Source: JAENVT01 sp031412355 (GTDB lineage Bacteria > Actinomycetota > Acidimicrobiia > Acidimicrobiales > Ilumatobacteraceae). From it: a stretch of DNA of 20,216 bases. Position numbers and translations under genes: made by a program. The notes below the pieces were generated by a model. It did not search any database, was not told the DNA's origin, and worked only from the letters and a program-made list of their open reading frames with translations. Of the stretch, positions 8,701 to 13,964 are shown piece after piece. The DNA lies in assembly GCA_031412355.1 (NCBI GenBank), contig JANOCR010000325.1, positions 1-20,216 of the forward strand. The letters run 5' to 3'. Within the stretch, counting starts at the first letter, position 1. Every line of letters begins with the position of its first letter.

Positions 8701-8984
8701 GATCGTGGGAGTCCGTGCTCGGCGACCACATCCGCGAACCGATGCGCGGCGCGCCGGTTCGAGGGGATCCGCAAGACCTCATCGGTCAGCCGCTGCACCA
8801 GCTCGCGACCGGCCGGATCGGCCACCAGCCGGCCAAGTCGCCGCAGTTGGCGCCGCTCGCGTCGCGTCGAGTTGGCCAGCGCCTCACGCAACAACGTGTC
8901 GGCTAGCGCAATCGCCTCTTCGACAGCCACAGATCCATCTTGCACAGGTTCGGGCACGTACACGGCATCAATCGGAGCAATCAT
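5703..8984 (-). CDS. putA: Bifunctional proline dehydrogenase / glutamate-semialdehyde dehydrogenase (PutA)
   Basis: This protein of about 1,093 residues oxidises proline to P5C (FAD-dependent) and then to glutamate (NAD-dependent). Numbering is from a GTG one codon upstream of the chosen ATG; either may be the start. The PRODH barrel spans about 85-455, with VNLDMEEYRDLQLT (234-247), KGANLAMEVVEAE and the proline-binding YLSRRLDENTAPEN (422-435, R425/R426). The ALDH domain spans about 510-985, with SPWNFPYAIPAGG (619-631), ETSGKN (E718) and the catalytic Cys752 in GQKCSAAS. A C-terminal remnant (about 990-1094) resembles the extra ALDH-like lid domain of long PutAs. There is no N-terminal ribbon-helix-helix domain, so it does not repress itself. 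It is divergent from a PAS-AraC regulator (33 bp between ATGs), and its 3' end overlaps the ABC1-type gene by 41 bp. Confidence 0.95.
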   Translation of the reverse strand: MIAPIDAVYVPEPVQDGSVAVEEAIALADTLLREALANSTRRERRQLRRLGRLVADPAGRELVQRLTDEVLRIPSNRRAAHRFADVVAEHGLPRSLSRIDRGLLAVGARLASLIPHVVMPLVRRRILAETRGVVLPAEDPRFAAHAEQRRRDGIGLLVNPLGESILGDDEAARRVDQVLGKLRRPDVHAVSIKASALVANLDALDFDHSIERICVPLRKIYRAAQRKTPQGFVNLDMEEYRDLQLTVVAFTKVLDEPEFSHLETGIVLQAYLPDSHAVLEHLGEWAAARRRTGAAGIKVRIVKGANLAMEVVEAELHDWVAAPYGTKADVDASYKLMLESALRPQWNGAVRVGVASHNLFDIAWALVLRGRLPDDQRARIELEMLEGMAPAQSRAVRRMAGSLLLYAPVVQHDQIDASIAYLSRRLDENTAPENFLRALFTITPGSAEFMEQADRFRRSVAQRHGVSTARRRFPITPIDGRFSNEPDSDPTDPAVRDGLRDAVRRPPAPRQLTIVDDIAAIDRIVASAVTGQRRWAATPLAERRLILSNVAEVLRQERFDTIRVMADEAAKVAREGDPEVSEAIDFAKFYSSIGVDVVELQQAQGAAVAPRGVVVVASPWNFPYAIPAGGVLAALAAGNAAILKPPPEARRTAQHLVEQLHRGGVPDDVVQFVACPDNEVGRRLITHPDVDSVILTGAYETAELFRSWKPSMHLLAETSGKNAIVITQAADLDLAIRDLVRSAFGHAGQKCSAASLAIVEAALYDDESFMARLADATRSLAVGLPADLGSVVGPLIGTPSPKLSRGLTQLDDGERWLVEPRDLGGDLWSPGVRIGVRPGSWFHLTECFGPVLGVMRAVDLDQAIEFQNATPFGLTGGIQSLDDAEVDRWLEGVQVGNAYVNRGITGAVVQRQPFGGWKRSAVGCGPKAGGPDYVAELVTASPIDIDVEAAERSYRQAWAQWFSRSHDPTGLVSERNELRYRHLDAVLIRVGEGTPEQALHAVRTASATCGTRLVVSDAANESEDALIQRLGDLGVERLRLLTTATDDLRAACFGRGIEIDTEPVSPSGRRELRRWLREQAISRTTHRHGRVAL

Positions 8985-9017
8985 CACTTACCACACAACA
9001 CCCGGCGTCTTGGCTCG

Positions 9018-9764
9018 ATGAACACCACCGCCACGTCGGATTCGTACAAGGATCACGCCGTGGAAGTTCTGCGAGCCATGGCCGAGTTGCTCGACGACGT
9101 GCCGCACGTCATGTTCTGCGCCAAGGACAGGTCCGGCGCGTACCTCACGGTCAACCAGGCGTTTGCCGACCGCGCCGGCGCTCGCGACCCGGACCATGTG
9201 GTGGGGCGGTACGTCGAAGACTTGTTCGACGCCGAACTCGCCGCGTCTTACGCGCGCCAGGACGCCGAGCTGTGGGAATCGCGCCAACCGCTGCGCAACC
9301 AGCTTGAATTGATCAGCCGGCCGGACGGCACGCTCGGCTGGTACGTGACCACAAAGGTCCTCATCACAGACGTCGACGGCGCGGCGTTCCTGGCAAGCGT
9401 GTCGGTCGATCTGCGGGCCGCCGGCGACGCCCCGACGGCACATGCCGGAGTCGCCGCCGCGGTGGCCTACGTGCGCTGCCATTGCACGGAGCCGGTGCGT
9501 GTCGGCGACGTCGCCGCTGCGGCATCCATGTCGGTCGTGCAACTCGAGCGCACCACTCGGCGAATCGTTGGCCTATCGGTGAGGCAGCTGCTCGTGCGCT
9601 TTCGGGTCGAGCGCGCCATCGGCCTGCTGGCAACCACTGAACTTGCGCTCTCCGACATCGCGTCGCAGTGCGGTTACTACGACCAGAGTGCCTTCACGCG
9701 GCAGTTTCGTCGTGTGGTAGGTGTCTCGCCGGGTGCATACCGGTCGCAGTTGCTGCGGCGATAA
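9018..9764 (+). CDS. PAS-domain AraC-family transcriptional regulator
   Basis: This 248-residue regulator has an N-terminal PAS-like sensor (about 22-132), with the typical FCAKDRSGAYLTVNQAFADRAG opening segment (33-54, described here by ends) and a VVGRYVEDLF turn. A C-terminal AraC/XylS DNA-binding domain follows (about 145-246). It has two helix-turn-helix units: VGDVAAAASMSVVQLERTTR, then LSDIASQCGYYDQSAFTRQF leading into the family signature FRRVVGVSPGAYR. The start ATG at 9018 was chosen because upstream in-frame starts fall in putA; no clear Shine-Dalgarno sequence is present. Its position 33 bp from the divergent putA start makes it the obvious candidate controller of proline catabolism. 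The ligand could be proline or a PAS cofactor such as haem or flavin; nothing in the sequence decides. FKBP lipoprotein coding begins 9 nt downstream. Confidence 0.9.
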   Translation: MNTTATSDSYKDHAVEVLRAMAELLDDVPHVMFCAKDRSGAYLTVNQAFADRAGARDPDHVVGRYVEDLFDAELAASYARQDAELWESRQPLRNQLELISRPDGTLGWYVTTKVLITDVDGAAFLASVSVDLRAAGDAPTAHAGVAAAVAYVRCHCTEPVRVGDVAAAASMSVVQLERTTRRIVGLSVRQLLVRFRVERAIGLLATTELALSDIASQCGYYDQSAFTRQFRRVVGVSPGAYRSQLLRR

Positions 9765-9773
9765 CGTCGCTCG

Positions 9774-10625
9774 ATGCGTTTCAGCACCCTTCTGCTTCCC
9801 GTGGTCGCGCTCGGTGCGCTCGCCGCGTGCGGCGACAACACGGTCACATCGGATCCCACGACCCTCGAGGGTGCGTTGACAAAGCCAGAGGTGCGGGTAC
9901 CCGCGGAACTTCCCACCGAGCTGATCATCACCGACCTGACCGACGGTTCCGGCACAGCGGCTGCCAATGGCGACACGGTGATCGTGCACTACGTCGGTGT
10001 GCGCTCGATCGACGGCACGGAGTTCGACAGCAGCTTCGATCGCGGCAGTCCGTTCGCGGTCACGCTCGGCGTCGGCCAGGTGATCGACGGCTGGGATCAG
10101 GGACTCATCGGGATCAAGCAGGACGGCCGCCGACAGCTCGACATCCCTCCCGATCTCGCGTACGGCGACTCGCCGAAAGGTGACATCATCCAGCCCGGTG
10201 ACGCGCTGACATTCGTGATCGATGTCGTCGCGATTGTCCCCAAGGCCGACCCAGCCGACGCTCCTGTGATCTCGATCCCTCCGACACCCAACAAGGCCGA
10301 GCAGACGTTCGTCGATCTCATCATCGGTGAGGGTGCAGAGATCGGGCCGGGGCAGACGGCCGCAGTGCAGCTGATCGCCTTCAGCGCCGCCGACGGCGCG
10401 CAGCTCGACAGCTCGTGGGAAACAGGCACGCCGCTGACGTTCGTGCCGGGCGGTGGACAGCTGCCGCCAGGCCTCGAGAAGGCGGTCGAGGGTATGCGAG
10501 TCGGAGGCCGCCGTCAGGTCGACATTCCCTTTGCCGACGCCTTTGGTGTCGAAGGCAACCCCGACCTCGGATTGCCCGCGTCGACCGACCTCATCATGGT
10601 GCTCGATCTCGTCGCGGTCTACTGA
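9774..10625 (+). CDS. Lipoprotein with two FKBP-type peptidyl-prolyl isomerase domains
   Basis: This 283-residue exported protein has a lipoprotein signal peptide: MRFSTLLLPVVALGALAAC, with the lipobox LAAC and the lipidated Cys19. It is therefore expected on the outer face of the membrane. The first FKBP domain (about 45-155) keeps the pocket residues Y73, F84, D85, V103, I104, W107 and Y130, including GQVIDGW, and is probably an active prolyl isomerase. The second domain (about 175-283) aligns along its length but has L200, L211, P231, L234 and F257 at the equivalents of Y73, F84, I104, W107 and Y130, so it is probably non-catalytic and may act as a chaperone or binding module. The two domains look like an internal duplication. 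The gene starts 9 nt after the AraC-type regulator but has no evident functional link to it. Confidence 0.9.
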   Translation: MRFSTLLLPVVALGALAACGDNTVTSDPTTLEGALTKPEVRVPAELPTELIITDLTDGSGTAAANGDTVIVHYVGVRSIDGTEFDSSFDRGSPFAVTLGVGQVIDGWDQGLIGIKQDGRRQLDIPPDLAYGDSPKGDIIQPGDALTFVIDVVAIVPKADPADAPVISIPPTPNKAEQTFVDLIIGEGAEIGPGQTAAVQLIAFSAADGAQLDSSWETGTPLTFVPGGGQLPPGLEKAVEGMRVGGRRQVDIPFADAFGVEGNPDLGLPASTDLIMVLDLVAVY

Positions 10626-10650
10626 GGTCGGCGCACGCGCGCCGAGCTCA
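10623..10650. terminator. Symmetrical hairpin spanning both convergent stop codons
   Basis: TGAG (10623-10626) pairs with CTCA (10647-10650), and TCGGCGC (10628-10634) with GCGCCGA (10639-10645), around an ACGC loop. There is one G-G mismatch. The 11-bp stem contains the FKBP stop codon at one foot and the stop codon of the opposing GNAT remnant at the other. It has no U-tract. A bidirectional terminator or 3'-end stabiliser is likely. Confidence 0.55.
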
Positions 10651-11191
10651 CGCAAGCCCGAGGTCAAGGCAGTGCAGATCGTCGGGAATGTCGGCGTGCG
10701 AGGTCGCGCAGAACGTGTCGTGGTCGACGACCGCGAAGCCGTTCTGTTGAGCCCACACCGAGACCGGGCTGCGTTCCGGACTGCACATGGTCACAACGGT
10801 GCCGCGCGTCAGGCCGGTGAGTGTGGCGACAAGCGCCGCCACGGGTTGTGCGCCCTGCACGCCGGTACGCGGCCAGGGTAGCCGGATGCTTCGAACTGAA
10901 CGTCATCCGGTGTGCCGAGCCGTCGAACAGATCCTGAAGCAACATGGTCCCGATGCCGGCGCCGCGGGCGTCGGCGGCAACGAACAGGTCCGACTGCATC
11001 GAGACCGCATCGACATCGACGACACCTCCGAAGGCGACGACTCGGCCCTCCACCTCGGCCACCAGCAGTCGCGCCCCCTGCGAGCGAAGCAGCGCCAGGT
11101 AGCCGGCATCCGCCGAGGCGTCGCCCTCGAGAGCGATGGCGTGCATCACACCGTCGTCCGATGACGTTGCCTCCCTGATCAGCGGTCGCAT
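10648..11191 (-). pseudogene. GNAT-family N-acetyltransferase, frameshifted
   Basis: The N-terminal part, from the ATG at 11191, is a GNAT fold. It reads MRPLIREATSSDDGVMHAIA, then the acetyl-CoA-binding strand and loop VAADARGAGIGTMLLQDLF (pattern RGxGIG), then SSKHPATLAAYRRAG. After about 10856-10850 this frame turns into Arg/His-rich sequence. A frame shifted by one nucleotide continues naturally (AQPVAALVATLTG, then FAVVDHDTFCATSHADIP) to a stop at 10648. Removing one base near the GGGCGC run would give a single product of about 180 residues. This is therefore a real one-base frameshift, a sequencing error, or less likely a programmed shift. The substrate is unknown. The gene converges on the FKBP gene and lies 21 nt downstream of the IclR-type gene on the same strand. 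Confidence 0.75.
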
Positions 11192-11212
11192 CGGCCCATC
11201 GTAAACAGGGCG

Positions 11213-11848
11213 TTATCGAACGACCGCTGCAGTCACCGCGTTGGCAGCATCGGTCACTTCCGTGCCGAACCGCTGCTGCGGTTGCCGGGTCAGGCGTTCG
11301 ACGGGCCCGCTGAGGCTGACGGCAGCAACGATTCGCCCGCTGCGATCCCGTACCCCGGCACTGACCGAGGCCACGCCCGGTTCGCGCTCCTCGACGCTCT
11401 CGGCCACCTCGTCGCCCAGCAACACGCGGCCCGCGGAACCCCGATCGAGCGGCAGCAGCGCGCCCTGCGGCACGATCCAGCGCAACCCGTGCGTTGATTC
11501 CAGCGAGACGACGCATCGCCTGCCCTCGCCGTCGGCCACGTACAGCTGCACGCTCTCGCCCGTCGCGTCACGCAGCGCGGTGAGAACCGGCCGGGCGATG
11601 TCGGCCAGGGGAAACTCGTCTTCCGCGGCCCGGCCGAGGCGGATCAACTCAAATCCGAGGCAGAACCGCCCCTGGGGGTCGCGCCGCACCAGTCCGTGCA
11701 GTTCCAGGGCCACGGCGAGCCGGTGAGCAGTAGCCCTCGGCAGCCCCGTTTCGTCCTGCAGGGCGACCAGATCGAGGGGCGCCCGGGACAGGGCTCGCAA
11801 TATGAGAACCCCTTTGTCAATCACGCCGACACCGCTTACACTGTCCAT
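11213..11848 (-). CDS. IclR-family regulator of leuCD (LtbR/NdgR-like)
   Basis: This 211-residue IclR-type protein has a winged helix at about 8-65 (GVIDKGVLILRALSRAPLDL, then LPRATAHRLAVALELHGLV as recognition helix). An effector domain follows, with SVQLYVADGEGRRCVVSLES and the terminal EREPGVASVSAGVRDRSGRI and AAVSLSGPVERLTRQP segments. It is divergent from leuC with 33 bp between starts. This is the conserved actinobacterial arrangement in which LtbR (Corynebacterium) or NdgR (Streptomyces) controls leuCD and sometimes tryptophan genes. About 25 residues appear to be missing between GSAGRVLLGDE and EREPGVASVSA compared with the usual effector domain, so the sensing pocket may be altered. 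That estimate is from memory of the family, not an alignment. A 6-bp inverted repeat in the shared promoter is the likely operator and would also permit autoregulation. Confidence 0.9.
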   Translation of the reverse strand: MDSVSGVGVIDKGVLILRALSRAPLDLVALQDETGLPRATAHRLAVALELHGLVRRDPQGRFCLGFELIRLGRAAEDEFPLADIARPVLTALRDATGESVQLYVADGEGRRCVVSLESTHGLRWIVPQGALLPLDRGSAGRVLLGDEVAESVEEREPGVASVSAGVRDRSGRIVAAVSLSGPVERLTRQPQQRFGTEVTDAANAVTAAVVR

Positions 11849-11856
11849 CGACGAGA

Positions 11857-11878
11857 ATGATATCTCAGAAAGTGAGAT
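11857..11878. promoter_or_regulatory. Candidate IclR operator and overlapping promoter in iclR-leuC spacer
   Basis: ATCTCA (11862-11867) and TGAGAT (11873-11878) form a perfect inverted repeat with a 5-bp GAAAG spacer, ending 3 bp before the leuC ATG. On the minus strand TATCAT (11862-11857) is a near-consensus -10 for the regulator and touches the repeat. On the plus strand TTACAC (11836-11841) and GATATC (11859-11864) are 17 bp apart and could drive leuC. Binding here would cover both promoters. Confidence 0.5.
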
Positions 11879-11881
11879 TCG

Positions 11882-13297
11882 ATGTCTTCATCACCTCGAA
11901 CCCTTGCCCAGAAACTCTGGGAACGGCACGTGGTGCATTCGGCACCCGATGAGCCCGACCTGCTCTACATCGACCTGCACCTGGTGCACGAGGTCACCAG
12001 CCCGCAAGCGTTCGACGGCCTGCGCCTGTCCGGCCGTCCGGTCCGCCGGCCCGACCTCACGGTCGCAACGGAGGACCACAACGTTCCGACCGCCGACATC
12101 GACCAGCCGATCGCGGACCCGATCTCGGCTCGGCAGGTCGAAGTGCTGCGCGAGAACACTTCAGAGTTCGGCATCATCAACTTCCCGATGGGCGATCCCG
12201 GCCAGGGCATCGTGCATGTCATCGCCCCCGAGCAGGGCCGCACACTTCCCGGCATGACGGTGGTGTGCGGCGACAGCCACACGGCCACACATGGCGCGTT
12301 CGGCGCTTTGGCCTTCGGCATCGGCACCAGCGAGGTCGAGCACGTACTGGCCACTCAGACACTGCCCCAAACTCGCCCGAAGTGGATGAGCGTCACCGTC
12401 GACGGCCAGATTCCGGACGGCGTGACGGCGAAGGACGTCATCCTCGCCATCATTGGGCGCATCGGCACCGGGGGCGGCATCGGCCATGTGATCGAGTACC
12501 GCGGTTCGGCCATCCGCGCCCTGTCGATGGAGGGACGCATGACGGTGTGCAACATGTCGATCGTGGCGGGTGCGAAGGCCGGTCTGATCGCACCCGACGA
12601 CACCACTTTTCAGTACCTGCAAGGCCGCGCCAACGCTCCGAAGGGAGCATCGTGGGAAGCAGCGGTTGCCGACTGGCGCACGCTGGTGTCCGACGACGAT
12701 GCCGTGTTCGACAAAGACGTCGTGATCGACGCCGCAACCCTGCAGCCACACGTCACCTGGGGGACCAACCCGGCACAGGTCACCACCATCGACGGCAGCG
12801 TGCCCTCGCCCGATGACTTTGCAGATGCAACAACACGCGAGACCGTGGCCCGCTCGCTCGAGTACATGGGCCTCGAGGCGGGTACGCGCATTCGCGACAT
12901 CAGCGTCGACACTGTCTTCATCGGCAGTTGCACCAATAGTCGCATCGAGGATCTGCGGGCTGCCGCGGCAGTGTTGAAAGGACGGGCCGTCACCGTGCCG
13001 CGAGTCATGGTGGTGCCGGGCAGCCACGCCGTAAAGGTTCAGGCCGAGTCCGAGGGGCTGCACGACGTGTTCCGAGCCGCCGGTGCCGATTGGCGCGAGC
13101 CGGGTTGCAGCATGTGCCTGGCGATGAACCCCGACAAGTTGTCGCCGGGCGAGCGGTCGGCGAGCACCAGCAACCGCAACTTCGAGGGCCGGCAGGGTCG
13201 CGGTGGACGCACCCACCTCGTCTCCCCCGCGGTCGCCGCTGCAACCGCCGTCGCCGGACACTTCGCGACCCCTGATGACCTCGGGGTTCTCCAGTGA
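11882..13297 (+). CDS. leuC: 3-isopropylmalate dehydratase large subunit
   Basis: This 471-residue aconitase-family subunit, with LeuD, isomerises 2-isopropylmalate to 3-isopropylmalate, the second leucine-specific step. The [4Fe-4S] ligands are Cys350 in VFIGSCTNSR, and Cys409 and Cys412 in EPGCSMCLAMN. TVVCGDSHTATHGAFG (126-141) and FGIGTSEVEHVLATQ (145-159) are aconitase signatures. SNRNFEGRQGRGGRTHLVSP (430-449) is the substrate-proximal C-terminal motif. The length is normal for bacterial LeuC. The ATG follows the candidate IclR operator closely and has at best a weak GTGAG ribosome site. The stop overlaps the leuD start (GTGA), so the subunits are translationally coupled. Confidence 0.97.
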   Translation: MSSSPRTLAQKLWERHVVHSAPDEPDLLYIDLHLVHEVTSPQAFDGLRLSGRPVRRPDLTVATEDHNVPTADIDQPIADPISARQVEVLRENTSEFGIINFPMGDPGQGIVHVIAPEQGRTLPGMTVVCGDSHTATHGAFGALAFGIGTSEVEHVLATQTLPQTRPKWMSVTVDGQIPDGVTAKDVILAIIGRIGTGGGIGHVIEYRGSAIRALSMEGRMTVCNMSIVAGAKAGLIAPDDTTFQYLQGRANAPKGASWEAAVADWRTLVSDDDAVFDKDVVIDAATLQPHVTWGTNPAQVTTIDGSVPSPDDFADATTRETVARSLEYMGLEAGTRIRDISVDTVFIGSCTNSRIEDLRAAAAVLKGRAVTVPRVMVVPGSHAVKVQAESEGLHDVFRAAGADWREPGCSMCLAMNPDKLSPGERSASTSNRNFEGRQGRGGRTHLVSPAVAAATAVAGHFATPDDLGVLQ

Positions 13298-13785
13298 AAT
13301 CTGTGCATGTCATCTCGGGCCGGGGTGTGCCACTGCGACGCAGCGACGTCGACACCGATCAGATCATCCCGGCGGAATGGCTCAAGCGTGTCGAACGGAC
13401 CGGCTTCGAGAAAGGCCTGTTCTCGACGTGGCGAGACGATCGCAGCTTCGTGCTCAACGACGAACGGTATGTGGGTGCATCGATCCTGGTGGCCGGGCCG
13501 AGCTTCGGCGTCGGGTCATCTCGCGAGCACGCCGTGTGGGCGATTCAACAGGGCGGGTTCGACGCGGTGGTCGCACCGAGCTTCAGCGACATCTTCAGCA
13601 ACAACTGCTCCAAGAACGGGCTCGTGCCGGTGGTCGTGCCCGAAGCCACCGTCGAGCAGATCTGGGCGGCGATCGAAGCCGACCCGACGACAGAGATCAC
13701 CGTCGATGTCGAGCGTCTCAGCGTCGAGGTGCCCGCCGCCGGCATCATCCACTCGTTCCCGATGGCACCCCAGACTCAGCACTGA
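13294..13785 (+). CDS. leuD: 3-isopropylmalate dehydratase small subunit, ended early by in-frame TGA
   Basis: The GTG start overlaps the leuC stop. The product matches LeuD: DVDTDQIIPAEWLKR (18-32), the substrate-loop region FGVGSSREHAVWAI (71-84), and VVAPSFSDIFSNNCSKNGLV. LeuD is the swivel-domain partner that completes the isomerase active site. The frame stops after 163 residues at TGA (13783-13785), about 30 residues short of the family length. The codons after the TGA, in the same frame, read the conserved LeuD C-terminus (FLNGLDDVGITL ... RPAWLP) to TGA at 13876-13878. The TGA sits where relatives usually have Cys (HCLLNGLD) or Arg. It could be a nonsense mutation, a base error or recoding. 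Without the tail the subunit may be unstable. Identity is certain; functional status is not. Confidence 0.93.
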   Translation: MKSVHVISGRGVPLRRSDVDTDQIIPAEWLKRVERTGFEKGLFSTWRDDRSFVLNDERYVGASILVAGPSFGVGSSREHAVWAIQQGGFDAVVAPSFSDIFSNNCSKNGLVPVVVPEATVEQIWAAIEADPTTEITVDVERLSVEVPAAGIIHSFPMAPQTQH

Positions 13786-13878
13786 TTCCTGAACGGCCTC
13801 GACGATGTCGGCATCACGCTGACGCACGTCGACGAGATCACCGATTTCGAACAGCATCGCCCGGCCTGGCTCCCCTGA
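13783..13878 (+). other. Conserved LeuD C-terminal coding remnant after the TGA
   Basis: This segment stays in the leuD frame for 30 sense codons: FLNGLDDVGITLTHVDEI, then TDFEQHRPAWLP and a stop. The whole 13294-13878 span is 195 codons, the normal LeuD length. Preservation of the amino-acid pattern shows it was translated until very recently, or still is. It has no start codon or ribosome site of its own, so independent translation is unlikely. Confidence 0.85.
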
Positions 13879-13899
13879 GTCGGGCCGAAGTCCGAGGCA

Positions 13900-13946
13900 G
13901 CGTTTGATGACTCCGGCCCCGTTACGGGGGGCGAGTCATCAGACGC
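13900..13946. terminator. Long bidirectional hairpin between leuD and helicase gene
   Basis: GCGTTTGATGACTC (13900-13913) pairs with GAGTCATCAGACGC (13933-13946), giving 14 bp with one G-T wobble. The loop contains a second stem, CCCCG (13917-13921) with CGGGG (13925-13929), around TTA. It lies between convergent stops, 21 nt beyond the distal leuD stop. There is no U-tract. Confidence 0.7.
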
Positions 13947-13964
13947 ACTGATCACTATCGGAAC

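Noticed and set aside
7857..8906. Open plus-strand frame of 349 codons inside putA
   Set aside because: It lies fully within the PRODH domain coding region on the opposite strand and matches no family.
12161..13261. Open minus-strand frame of 366 codons inside leuC
   Set aside because: leuC is complete with all its Fe-S cysteines. This is a shadow frame.
13783..13830. Selenocysteine insertion at the leuD TGA as the leading explanation
   Set aside because: Downstream I find only a weak CGAC-GAT-GTCG stem. No selenocysteine genes are in view and no LeuD selenoprotein is known to me. It is kept only as one testable option.
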